A stretch of DNA of 64,000 nucleotides, taken from assembly GCF_030269925.1 (NCBI RefSeq), contig NC_085117.1, forward strand, positions 10,230,731 through 10,294,730, in the 5' to 3' direction. The notes under the pieces were generated by a model. It made no database searches. It saw nothing but the letters and a program-made list of their open reading frames with translations, and was not told the DNA's origin. The translations under genes were made by a program, and so were the position numbers. This DNA is from Bombyx mori. Taxonomy: Eukaryota; Arthropoda; Insecta; Lepidoptera; Bombycidae. Positions 1-12,300 of this stretch are shown piece by piece. Within the stretch, counting starts at the first letter, position 1, and each line of letters begins with the position of its first letter.

Positions 1-1071
1 AAAAGCAACAAGTGCACATGGAGGAACAGAGAACAGTGGCCAAGTATATAATCAAACAATAATAATGATGCGATTTATTTTTGAGAAATCCTATGTCATT
101 GATTTTGCACTTTCAGGAGTCGTGATCTGGACTTGCTAGCCAAAACGGCGATTGAGAAGCAGTCCCAAGCCGACAAGAAATATTCTGAGGCGGAGTTCTT
201 ACAGAGAAAATACGAGGAGCGAATACGGAGGATACAGGAGCATGTGGTTTCGTTGAACGCCCGCGAGAAGCAGATCGCCAGAGAGAAGGTGGCTCTGTCC
301 AGAGAAAGGCTGAACTTGCACAACGAGAGGAGGCAGATCGAGGGAAAGCAGTGTTCTCTGTGCAAATCCACCCAAAACTTACCTTTCAGTTTAGAAACTA
401 ACTATAACGTGCCAGATTCGTACCTTAATGTATCGGTTTCGAGGGATCCAACGAAGCCCAACGTGAGCTCGGCCATGAACGCCATCGAACAAGAGATGGC
501 CCATTTGATGAGTGCTAATTTTAGTTTAAGACACACTCCCGGTGTTAGTGACGTAAGTGAAGTTAATAGGTTTGTTGGGGGCGAAGCTCTCGATGGTACA
601 ATACAAAATGCTGAATCTCAATTGGGATCTGGAGCTTTTAAGGTGAGAACGCTACGCGCTTTTGGAACGATTCGAGTACGTCTCGCATCTTGTTTTTTTT
701 TGGAGTGAAAGAGAAAAGATACAATTTAGGAAGAGCGAGAGTGAGAAGATAGACAGAGCGTCTCGCGAACCACTCGACGGTGGAAAGAGGGAACGGACAA
801 AGCTAGCTAGGTCGTTTCTCTTATACACAGAATTCTCTATTACAAGAGAAATTTGATTTAAGGATGCAAAATGATGAAAGCCACAATACTATGCACCGCA
901 AAAGAAGTTTCATTGCTTTCAGGAGCATCATTTTTTAATTGTTTATAATTTTTTCAGGATTACATGGACCCCAAGTTCATGATGTTACGTTTGGACGTTC
1001 AGAAAGTATTGAGTAATATTGATCAAAGTAAAAATGGCGATATTAAATACGGTCATTCCGATGAAGACTAA
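1..1071 (+). CDS. 3' end of a coiled-coil protein gene, tentatively FBF1-like (partial, three exons)
   Basis: Three exons join in frame: 1-43 (donor GTATAT), 117-642 (acceptor TTTCAG, donor GTGAGA) and 958-1071 (acceptor TTTTCAG), ending in TAA at 1069-1071. The visible 226 residues begin inside the protein. Roughly the first 85 are strongly charged heptad-type coiled coil rich in Glu, Arg and Lys, with repeated REKQIAREK-like blocks. A small Cys pair (CSLCK) follows, then a Ser/Asn-rich stretch, a short helical stretch containing AIEQEMAHLM, and an acidic tail. Inference: a coiled coil ending in a short conserved C-terminal helix resembles Fas-binding factor 1, a centriolar distal-appendage and transition-fibre protein. 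I recognise this only by overall style, so other centrosomal coiled-coil proteins remain possible. The gene converges on the nuf gene. An AATAAA signal lies 23 bases after the stop codon. I am confident of the exons and unsure of the name. Confidence 0.72.
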
Positions 1072-1094
1072 ATGTGTGTTCAATGTATAAACAA

Positions 1095-1100
1095 AATAAA
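1095..1100 (+). terminator. poly(A) signal AATAAA of the coiled-coil gene
   Basis: A canonical AATAAA hexamer lies 23 bases after the TAA at 1069-1071 and is followed by T- and GT-rich sequence. It probably sets the 3' end of the plus-strand transcript. Confidence 0.6.
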
Positions 1101-1948
1101 AGACTGAATTTTATGTGTATGTTAATTCATTTAATTCCACTCTGATGTTACAGAATGTATTTTTTGTTTGTTTATTATTTATTCAATATGTTATCAAAAT
1201 GTACACAAACTTAATTATAACTACATGCTACTAAAGATTTTTTTAAATATCTCATCGTAAAAATATAGGTACAGATTTTTTTAAATTATATTCTAGATTA
1301 TAGTTGTAGTCAGAATGCACAACTTTGATTCCTTTGGCCTATTATTATTTGTCGGATTGTTCAGAGAATCCGATCCGATCGAATACAATTACGAGCGAAT
1401 TTTAAAATTTATTTTTAAGTTGACGTTATTACGTCTCTGATGCGCATATTTATTTTTCTTCTTTTAATATTTTTGAAATGCTTCGTTTATAGATAGAATA
1501 GACATTTTTTTTTAAATAATAAATTTAAAAACATTTCATATAATTAGAATGTACTTTTGGGTTCGATTGGAACGAATTCTTTCTGCACCCCGACAATTAA
1601 TTGTATCTACATATTTTAATATTTTTTTGTTTATTTGTCTATCAGGGCTAAATATAAATGATTTAATTATAAATAGTACAATACAAAATAACTACGCGCT
1701 ACAGTTCAGTCGGGTAGTTAGCGAACGGCGCAATGGAACAAATAGTTTCTCGTACGCTCTGGTCAATTTATAATCTTTGAAAACAGTTTTATGCGTAAAC
1801 TGTGGAATAAGACCGGCCATTTTGTTATAGCGTTCTGATACCAGATCGTATCAAATTATATGTGCGAGTTTTTTTCGACTGGTGTCCAATATCGGAGTCG
1901 TTTTGGAGGTAAATGTATAGATGAAAACTTCAAGCGTCGTTCGTACAA

Positions 1949-2172
1949 TCTATACTAATATACCTATAAATCTACAGTTGCTTTTACGGATGTTCCGTTA
2001 TAAATACTGAACCACGCATCCGATTGACTTGAAACTTTGTATCCATGTAGAAAATACATGTACTTAATGGTTAGGCTAATATTTATATTAGTGTTGGACT
2101 CCCTAATAATAATGACAATAAACAATAATGTTAATTTTAAATGCCCATCGAAGCGGGCGAGTACGGCTTGTT
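1949..2172 (+). mobile_element. Short non-autonomous Helitron
   Basis: The 5' end reads TCTATACTAATA, the usual start of lepidopteran Helitrons, followed by a block containing GGATGTTCCGTTATAA. The same blocks occur in reverse at 16766-17002, so the window holds two copies of one family. The 3' end is decayed: the expected CTAG terminus is not intact near 2170, so that boundary is approximate. Confidence 0.6.
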
Positions 2173-2703
2173 ATATAATAATATATGGTTAGACAGAGGA
2201 ATCAAAATTACGCAGAATGACCAATGCTTAACAAGGTTTATATTGCAGTTTAACGCATAAATTTTCTTAATTGGCTGCATATACTCAAACCTCGTGATAA
2301 ATAACATTGAAAGATTCATAGTATAATAGCGACACGCTCGTAACTCGACACGTTACAGGAACTAAATATAATTCTGCACCGGATTTTATCTATGTACCAG
2401 TCTTTTTAATAATATTTGTATTAAGTAGTAACGAATTAATAGCGTTATGGACGGCCTGGCCTTTCATTAAACTTATTAGTCGCACAGATCATTATAAATT
2501 TATATATAAATTATTCTTAAATTTAATGTACATATAATATATATTTATATAAGCAAAATTTTTAGTTTTTATTATTTAATTATCGAACAAATAAAATAAC
2601 ATTTTTTTTCCATTATGACTTAAACATTCTAACTATATTTACAAGAAAAAAAAAATATCATTTTTATAATTAATAACTAGGTTCTCTATAAATTTGAAAA
2701 TAC
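2173..2703. other. AT-rich intergenic stretch between convergent genes
   Basis: Lies between the two convergent genes. I see no credible coding frame; a 60-codon minus-strand frame at 2137-2319 overlaps the Helitron end and has no support. Short inverted AT runs are present but show no clear boundaries. Confidence 0.4.
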
Positions 2704-2967
2704 ATATCGACGATTGAAAGGCAAACGTGACTAAGCGACAATGCGTGAACTTTACAGTAGAATAATTTCAAGTTGAATTACCTAAAAACAAAATTTATTT
2801 TAATGAATCTAGCTGTAGTAGAATCTAGCTAGTAGCTGTAGGATTGAAATGATTTTAATAGACCTAGAAAAAATTTTTTTTTGCGCATCGAATATAGTTA
2901 TTGCCTATCATTTATGTACAAAGCAGTTATTGTCGCTTAGTCACGTTTGCCTTTCAAGCGTCGATAT
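2704..2967. mobile_element. Fold-back MITE with about 35-bp inverted repeats
   Basis: The left end contains GAAAGGCAAACGTGACTAAG and the right end carries its exact reverse complement. The inverted repeats run about 35 bp with one mismatch near the outer end. The interior is AT-rich and non-coding. The flanks are TA-rich, so the target duplication is ambiguous. It lies just beyond the likely nuf poly(A) signal. Confidence 0.75.
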
Positions 2968-2983
2968 ACATACTATATATATA

Positions 2984-2989
2984 TTTATT
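2984..2989 (-). terminator. Candidate poly(A) signal of nuf
   Basis: An AATAAA on the minus strand lies about 216 bases after the nuf stop codon, just before the MITE that starts at 2967. Other AATAAA hexamers lie farther downstream, so the site used is uncertain. Confidence 0.35.
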
Positions 2990-3204
2990 TTAATCTTTAC
3001 TGTAAAAAAGATAAATCGTTAAACATGAAGAAAGCACACGTTTTTCATTTTCATTTATCACAGTATCAATTTAATTTTGAACATCCATTACACGAATACA
3101 TAGATTAGATAAAATGAATTTCGCTGTAACATCCAGAACAATAATTTCATTTCACGTGAATACGCTATACAAAGGAATGGAAGTAAAATGGCAACGTACT
3201 GATG

Positions 3205-3348
3205 CTATGATAGATTTTCGGGCGGTTGCTTTTGATACTTGACTTCGAGCAGTTGTGGGTAGTTCTCGACGATCGCCAATAATATACCGTCGATGTAATT
3301 CCTCAGTTGTACGTTCACGTCTTGTTGTTCTTTTAAAGCTTTCTGCAA
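3205..3348 (-). CDS. nuf: nuf terminal coding exon: FIP Rab11-binding domain
   Basis: Acceptor CCTCAACAG. Forty-seven codons plus TAG at 3207-3205. [17 protein letters not shown] followed by [16 protein letters not shown] is the amphipathic helix that binds Rab11-GTP in class II FIPs. The YID and NYP positions and the terminal LEVK match the family. A short basic/polar tail follows. Confidence 0.93.
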   Translation of the reverse strand: MQKALKEQQDVNVQLRNYIDGILLAIVENYPQLLEVKYQKQPPENLS

Positions 3349-6300
3349 CTGTTGAGGAAAAAAAAAAGTTTCAAGAAAATGTTGCCATCACAAAAAAATA
3401 TATATACAAATTTCCAACATCAAAACCGTGCAACATCAAACTGTGTTTCTAAATGATAAATTTGTATGTTAGTTTAGTGATACAAATACAATATAAAGTG
3501 TGAAAAAGGTACTTTACTTTAACGCGTATCACGAAGCATGCAAGTTAGTTTGCTGAAATGAACATGCACAGTTATTAAAAATATCGTACCTTTTCCAACT
3601 CTATGTCGTGTTCGGTTTGTGTTTGGCTACCTTCGAGCTGCAAAAATGCATACATAACAATAAAGATATACGATTTGCATGAAAAGCATGAAGCAAAGCA
3701 ATAATCAATACTTCGACATGATATGTAGAGTTTGAGGGCAACGTTCTCGAAAACAAATTGTATAATAGTTATAGTTAAATATCATAGTCGGAAAACTTCT
3801 GTTTTTTGCGTCTTTCATTATTATTTTTTATTACGTTGTTGGGTGGACGAGCTCACAGCCAATATGATCCGTAAATGCCCCATCATGGCGTTAAGTGGTT
3901 AATCTGAGCTCATATACATCAAAAATCTTTGAAACCGAAACGCCTTATTGTTTCGCGGCGAAAAAGGCGCGGCTGATGTTGCCTGCCGGTGCGAGCTCAA
4001 AAGACCAGAACATCACAAAAATTTAAAGTAACGCAATATTACAAAAAAGAAATAGTATATTTAGTTTATCTGTGTTTCCATTGTAAGTTCAATTATTGTA
4101 CCCCAGTCTGTTTTCGAGACCGATTCCTCCTAAACCCTCGAATACCGAACGAAGCTTGGATTAAACTGGAAGATCGCCAAATTAGCGGATTCGAAATGAT
4201 TTTTATATATGACTGACTCGGTGGTGCAGTGGTTAGCGACCCTGACTGTTGCGCTGAGGGTCGTGGGTTCGATTCCCACATCGGGCAAACATACGTGTGA
4301 AGGTTTCTTTGCTCTTTGTCTGGGTTTTTATTATCTACATGTATATATTTAAACATATATAAGTATGTTTCCAATACTCATAACACTGGGAATCCTAATT
4401 TGGGGCTGGATGACCGTACGTGATTTGTTCCCAGTTATTAGCTATTCTATATATTGATACGTGAAGAAAAAACTTTGTACTCTTTGTTTTTACGAAAATA
4501 GCGCGGACGGAGGAGTATGAAATTTCCCACACTTATAGAGAATTTAGAAAAGGAGTGCAACATTACAAACACTACCATCTATTTGACACACATGTGCATA
4601 AATACTCTTTTGTTTATTGTTTAAAGTCTGTGGTCAAATTCAGAATTGATTAATATTTTTTGTCTATAGTGTAGCCTGGGAATTTGTTATTATAAAGGTC
4701 TATAATAGTCTTTGATAACAGACCCTTAATAATGTTCAAACTTATAATTTAAATTAATTATAGTAAAATTTCCACTATCGGGCGATCACTAGTTATTATA
4801 AATGAGTCGACTATTATCAAAGCCGTGACTTTTGGACAATTATTGGTAAATCAGAAAAACGAATTATTGACTTTGTATTCCATTGGCAGTCACAAAACTC
4901 TTCTGAACGACATCTTAGATAAATAACAGGTTAAGTATTAACCTTTATTTAATGCAGGTTTTGAACCGTATTCTTTGAAGGAGACAATTATATTCAAATC
5001 AATCTGTATTGACATATCAATAACATTTTTTTGTCCAAATGCACAGATTGCCACCTTTGATAATAGACGACTCAAATATGTGTTAATAATTATCTGGGTT
5101 ATGAGATTCACTTTCATGATGTAATGTTACCTATTGGTTCTCGTGTTAATCCATCATTATTTAATATATATTATCAAGTGGCACAAAATCATGACTCATG
5201 ATTTATGAAATCATAATTTGATCTAACGTACTAACTAGCGATGTGAAAATTTTACGGTTAGAGTTTACGAAATAAATCACTTATGATTATGTACAAAAAT
5301 TAAGAATAAAAAATATATCCGACTTTATGCTTTTGATGGTGAGCAATGTTAAAACTTTTTGTTTCTATAATGTGCCATTATTTTTTTGATGAGTAGTCTA
5401 AGCAAAATTTTTATGTGATGAGTTTATAAAGCGTGTTATGAGGTAGAGATGTCGGTACCATCTTAAAATCAAACCGCGCGTATAGCGTGTTATGTTTGGA
5501 GGCCGCATACCAAATACAATTTCAATAAACTCTAAAATTTAAGCACAACACATTATTATTTTTTACTTCATGATTTTACCCGATTTTACCTAAGCAATAA
5601 AAAAAAAACCCACGCTGTATATGGAGATGAGGTCAGTGACCTAATTCAAACGAAGTGTTGGTATTGCGTATAATTTCTTTACATGTAAACAAAGAAAATT
5701 TTATTGGTGTCATCGTTTTTTTTTTATTGCTTAGATGTGTGGACGAGTTCACAGCCCACTTGGTGTCAAGTGGTTATTGAGCCCATAGACATCTACAAAC
5801 GTAAATGCGCCACCCACCTTGAGATATAAGTTCGAAGGTCTCAAGTATAGTTACAACGGCTGCCCCGTCCTTCAAACCGAAACGGATTACTGCTTCACGG
5901 TAGAAATAGGCAGGGCATTTATATCGTGTTTTCATTTAAGACAATACCGTCATCGATTTGTATGTGAATGTATTCGGTGGGTACTTGCCTGGTCATCGCT
6001 CATCTGCGAGAGTTCATGGGCCAGCGAGTTGGTTGCGACCAGCGGACCGCTCACCCCGTCCAGCAGGCTGCGGCCTTCTTCAACTCCACGGGTCAGGATC
6101 TGGGCTTGTAGCTCCTCTTGAGCTTCTGATAGTGCTGCGTTCGAAAAATTCAATTGCGTCAAAGTTTCGCGGCTGTCTACTTTATAAACGCTATTATAAC
6201 GGGTTTTTACCACGGCTTTTTTTAAATACATTTAATCATTTTTATTCGGGTTTTTTTTCCCTACCTATGCTGATAGCCTTGAGATGCTATGTCAGCCTCT

Positions 6301-9300
6301 GCTTGACGTGTAGATGAGCTCACGGGGCTCAAACCGGGTGTGTTGCTAACACTGGCCCTAGCAAATGCAGCGCTTCGCAGAATCTACCACCGGATCGAAA
6401 ACGCGACCAACTGAGAAGATCCGGCGAGAAACTCAGTGGGCTGTGTCTATGGGTTAATTCACTGGTCAAGCCCTTCGTCGCAAGCGACGGTTTCGACGAG
6501 GACGGTGACCGGATATTCGGATATTTCCGCGCTGTTGCAAGCGCCATAATAACGAGTAGAGATGTCTAAATTGTCAAGTAAAGATCTTCGTTGTACGAAC
6601 CCGTTAAACAATAGAGTTTTTAATGAGTATTTATTCGTTGAGACTTGCTTTTTACATTAGTCAAGATGGATAAAAGAGATGCATCTGATGTAGGGCATTA
6701 TCGGATCTCATGTTATACACTACAATGTTAATACGCGAATAGAAGTTTCAAATGTATTGCGACGGCCCCTACGTACAAAGCGTCATGTCAAAAATGGTGG
6801 TTTACAGGAAAACGTTTTAAAGTTTCAAAATCATGTGTAATTAAATCATAAAAGTAACTTCTATCTTTTATTATTGATTTCAAGTATTCAATTTAGGCCG
6901 GTTCTAATGGTATACTAATTAATTATAATATCCCCTTTTTTCCGGAAAAGTACCTAGTCAGGTCATAAGTATTGTCACACAGTAAAAACTTTTCTTTCAG
7001 AATGCTGGCCACAAAAAAGTTTATTGAATTCGAATTTCGAATTGTTCATGAAAATAAAAATAGTATACTTTTAGAATTTTACTCATTTTTAAATATGGAG
7101 TGGACGCCTAAAGAAGACCGTGTTGCAGTTATTGCGTTGCATCGTTGCGGTTACGCGCCAATTCAATTTTTTAACATACTGAAAATTTTGAATATAACCA
7201 AAAGATTCGTTTATCGTACCATCAAACGATACAATGAAGACTCTAGTGTAGATGACAGGTCAAGAAGTGGTCGCCCTCGGTCTGTTAGGATTCCAGCAGT
7301 GATAAAAGCTGTGAAGGCGCGAATTCAAAGAAATCCCAAACGTAAGCAGAAACTGTTGGCCCTTCTGATGGGGTTAAGCAGAACCACGGTGAAAAGGGTG
7401 TTAAATGAAGACTTAGGGCTTCGGGCATATCGAAGAAAAACAGGAAATCGTTTGAATGCTCGTCTAATGGACATGAGACTGAAGAGATGCCGCGCTTTGT
7501 TGAAGCGGTACGCGGGAAAAAAATATCGGGAAATTCTTTTTTCGGATGAAAAAATTTTTGCCGTAGAAGAGAGCTACAACAAAAAAAATGATAAGGTGTA
7601 CGCACACAGTAATGAAGAAGCGAGCAACCGTATTCCGCATGTCCAACGAGGTCATTTTCCATCCTTGCTCATGGTATGGTTGGGAGTTTCTTATTGGGGC
7701 TTAACAGAGGTACATTTTTGTGAGAAAGGTGTAAAAACGAATGCAGTTGTGTATCAAAATACAGTCCTGACGAACCTTGTGGTACCTGTTTCTCATACCA
7801 TGTTCAATAACAGGCACTGGGTATTCCAACAAGATTCGGCGCCAGTTCATAGAGCGAAGAGCACACAAGACTGGCTGGCGGCGCGTGAAATCGACTTCAT
7901 CCGGCACGAAGACTGGCCCTCCTCCAGTCCAGATTTGAATCCGTTAGATTACAAGATATGGCAACACTTGGAGGAAAAGGCGTGCTCAAAGCCTCATCCC
8001 AATTTGGAGTCACTCAAGACATCCTTGATTAAGGCAGCCGCCGATATTGACATGGACCTCGTTCGTGCTGCGATAGACGACTGGCCGTGCAGATTGAAGG
8101 CCTGTATTCAAAATCACGGAGGTCATTTTGAATAAACTTTAGTGTCATAAGAATCTATGTTTTGTTAAGTTCATTTTGGTATATGAATGGTTACATAATG
8201 AATAAACTTGTTTCAATTATTTTACATTAAACATGTGACAGAATTTATGACCTGACTATGTAGTTAGACGACTGTCTACCACAACTATGAAATAATAATA
8301 ATATAATAATAATTTTTAAGAACGTATAAAAGTTCATGTAAAGATGACTGTCTCTACATCAATAAAGTCTTTATTTTTAAAAGTGGACGTCTCATACGTT
8401 TATTTATCTTTTGAAATACATATTACTTAAAAAATAAAAAATATATACATGGTAATATGCGTATTGACAAATAGAAAATGATTATGAAATAATAAAAAAC
8501 GTGATTTTGGACACGACTCTTTATACGTACCGTCGATTGGGGCTTGATAAATCAGTTTTAGAGGTTGAGTAAAAATTTTAAGTGTGTATTGGCTTACAAG
8601 TAATAACACACAACTTTCACCAATTAAAAATACGCTGTAATAAGATTGAGGGACGAATTTTTAATAATTTAAGTATTATTTCGAATGATTGTTGTCGATT
8701 ATAATTTAGTTTTTGTAATCGATTATAGTTTTATACGATTAATGGCATTTTAACTTTGTGAGTATACTCGTATATTATATGCTTGCGGAAATGTCTTTCT
8801 TTTAACAAATTGTCGATTAGAGTACTGTCCGTGTACTGAATGAGTATTCTCTTTTCACAGGTTTTGTGTTAGTCAATCTTTATGCTAATAAGAAGTAAAT
8901 GTTTTTATTTATTTATTGCTTAAGTGGTTGGACGAGCTCACAGCTTGGTGTTAAGTGGTCACTGGAGCTCATAAATATCTACAACATAAATGCGCCACCC
9001 ATCTTGACATATAAGTTCTAAGGTCTCAGTATAGTTACAACGGCTGCCCTGCCCTTCAAACCGCGGTGTTAGGGAGAGTGTGATCGTCTTACATTTGTTC
9101 TGTGTCCGTAGCAGCACGAGCTCCTTGGTGAGTTCGTCGAGGCGCGGGTCCGGCGGCGGCGGCGGCGCGTCTCGTAGGGCGAGCAGGTCGCGCCGCGCGG
9201 CCGCCAACAGCACGCCCGCCGCCGCCGCTGCCTCCCGCTCCCGGCGCTCGGCCTCGCGTGCTGCGCTCAGCTGGGCCGCCAGGTCGCCGACCTGCTCCTG

Positions 9301-12300
9301 CGCCTCGCGGTGCGCTCGCGATAAGTTCTCCGCGTTCGCTTGCAGCGTCTCTGCCACGCCACGCAGACGACCGACCTGCATCGACAGTAGAATATTTAGG
9401 GCCGAATGACACCGGAAAGGTAGCGGCGGGCAGCGATGCCAGCGGACCCCGGCGTCGCCGCTGGCGGCCTCCAGACTGCACGCGCCTAGTCTCCTTTTGA
9501 CTAGTTTAGTTTCTTCATTCGGCAATGATACTCGTGTGTGAACATGATGGGATTGACGGCCTGGCCACGGGGATCGGCGGTGCGAACAGCGAAGCGGTGG
9601 ACGAGGCGACCATTCGCGCAGCACCGTTTGCAGGCCACGGGTACTCACGTTCGCCGCCGCGACTAGTAAGGAAGTCCGACAGCGAAATGTCTATATCGAA
9701 ATTATCTCGATATTGCTTACAAATTAATAGTTTTTTGGTTCAGAACCTATTATTTGGAAAAGATTGTGAAGTACATGATTTGAATAAGAATCGGAGTATA
9801 CCTAAAGATGGAGAATTCCACAAGAAGTACGAGAAATACTTTGGGTGGCTAGACTTCCAAATAGCTGGTCTAGCTAGTATTTCAGCTATTTTTTTTTATT
9901 GCTTAGATGGGTGGACGAGCTCACAGCCCACCTTGTGTTAAGTGGTTACTGGAGCCCATAGACATCCACAACGTAAATGCGCCACCCACCTTGAGATATA
10001 AGTTCTAAGGTCTCAAGTATAGTTATAATGGCTGCCTCACCCTTCAAACCGAAACGCATTACTACTTCACGGCAGAAATAGGCAGGGTGGTAGTACCCAC
10101 CCGTGTGGACTCACAAGAGGTCCTACCACCAGTAATTACGCAAATTATAATTTTGAGGATTTCATTTTTATTACACGATGTTATTCCTTCACCGTGGAAA
10201 TCAATCGTGAACATTTGTTCAGTACGTATTTCATTACAAAAATTGGTACCCGCCTGATATTCGAACACCGGTGCATCGCTCAACACGATTGCACCGGACG
10301 TCCGTTAGGCCACGACGACTTTAAAAATATAAAATAAAAAGTAAATAAAAAATATAAAAATTTCGGCGTTAATTTTTCGCGGCGAAAACAACTAAACTCA
10401 TTTAATCACTGTACTATTCGCCGCGACTACCGCTCGACTCCGTGGCTCGCGCCGTCCGTATTCATGCATTTGTTTTGCTCGCCCGCCGCATCGCGCGATT
10501 CGCTCGGTACATTTCGCCGGTCGCTTCGCCGGTCGCCGGTGCGCGTGGCTTGTTAGGTACATTTCTATGCGCTTATTTTAGTCGCTAGACGCTTCGCCGT
10601 TCGCACCGCGCGAATATTCGTATCGGCGAATGTCCCGTGGCCAGGCTGTGATTATTACATGTGACCGCGGTGCCGCGAGCGGCCTTGCATCACCGCTGGC
10701 AGCCGCGGGCAGAACCACCGACAAGAGGCACGTGGCCTGGGGCTGTTCGCTTTACCGCGGGCGGGCGGCAGCTGTGTCGCGACCTTTTCGAGCTTTTCAA
10801 GCGATACTGATCTTTTAAGTATATAGATAAAGTTTAAAATTATTTCACACTGAAAGTGCTCGCCGCGACGCTGCCGGCCGCTGCCATTCCGGTGTGACTC
10901 GGCCCTTACTGAGGTTTAACTACCTATGCTGATAGCCTTGAGAGGCTATTTCAGTTTCACTCTAACATTTAGGTGAGTTCACGGAGCTCAAACCGGAAGT
11001 GTTGCTAACACTGGCCCTAGCAAGAGCAGTACTTCGCTAAATCTACCAAAGGATCGGAAACACGACCCACTGAATAGATCCGGCGAGAAACTCAGTGGGC
11101 TGTCTATGGGTTAATTTACTCGTGGAGCCCTTCGTCGCAAGCGACAGGTTCGACGAGGACGGTGACCGATGCTTGTGGTACCTAAAAGCACAGTTAATGG
11201 ATCGGGAGAATTTTTAACGTCTTAAGGTGTTCACATTGTAGTGCGAAGTTTCGGGTCCTCGTATATTATAGATCTTAAAAGCCAAATACAACAGATCGCT
11301 GTCGCGCTACGCTGCCCCAATACTAGTCACTCACCCCAATTACTTACTTCAAACCGAGCATAGACCATATTACTGACCTCTTGTTTAAGATGCGACGCTT
11401 CGGTCTCGGCGGCGGTCAGTCTGTCGGTGAGAGCAGCTATTTGTGAATCCCTGTCCCGTTCAATTCTTGTTATTGCTTCTCTGCTACGTCGTTTTTCTTC
11501 TGCTATACTCTCTTCGCATCGGCTTTCAATCTATAAAATAATATTTCAAATATAAATAGCAGTCCGTTTGTACCTAAAGTTTATTTTTTTAAACAAAACA
11601 ATATAATCTCTTTTAGCTAGATCGTTTATTGTCAGGTTCATTTGTAGGCATCTCAAACTTTATTTAATATTGACAAATGTTCCAGTGAAGTAGTAATCCT
11701 CCGTAGGTCGTGTTCCTCAGTGCTGAGGATCGTGACCTTTACGGAATACATACGTAAAGGTTTTCTTGGGAAAATTGCTAGTGGTGGGTTTCCGTGTCCT
11801 TCCACAGCAGAATTTCAGAGGCGATTTAGTTTCTCTGGGCTACTGAAGCCTTAGATTGGGTTAGTTGACCGCCGCCCGTTGCTTGGGTTATATTTTTACG
11901 GCCGGGTAGTAAAAGTAGTAATAGTCCAAGTAAAACCCAGGGAAAAACTTCGATAACTTCACAAATACAATGGTGTATCGCACATGGTTTATCTTTGACG
12001 TTTAAACTTTATTATATCTTTCATAGCTATTTTGGTTTTGACGTACCTCTCTTATCTGTTCGTCCAACATATGCACTCTTGCTTGCAAGACTGCGTTCTC
12101 AGCTTTGGCTCTTGCGTATCGCTCGTCTGCAGTGCTCTGAGTGTCAGCTAATGACGTCACTTGTTGCTGTAGAAGTTGTACCTGTAAGAACAAACAAAAA
12201 CTTACTTACAAAATCGGATTTTAAATGATTTTTCGCTCAACTTACATATACATAAAGGCTATTTTTGGTATAAGCGACATTTCGCTTAGTAGGCGAATCT

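Noticed and set aside
4215..4286. A possible tRNA gene with A and B boxes
   Set aside because: No clean acceptor stem, and the sequence continues into a repeat body, so it is the head of a tRNA-derived SINE.
5984..5985. GT four bases downstream considered as the donor instead of GC at 5988
   Set aside because: It would leave one extra base and bring a stop early in the next exon; the GC site keeps phase 0.
5819..6317. Plus-strand frames of 100 and 119 codons
   Set aside because: They cover a Bm1 copy and the antisense of a nuf exon. No splice or family support.
9080..9648. Several long overlapping frames on both strands across the GC-rich exon region
   Set aside because: Only the minus-strand 9375-9093 frame has splice sites and matches the nuf coiled coil. 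The others are shadows caused by high G+C.
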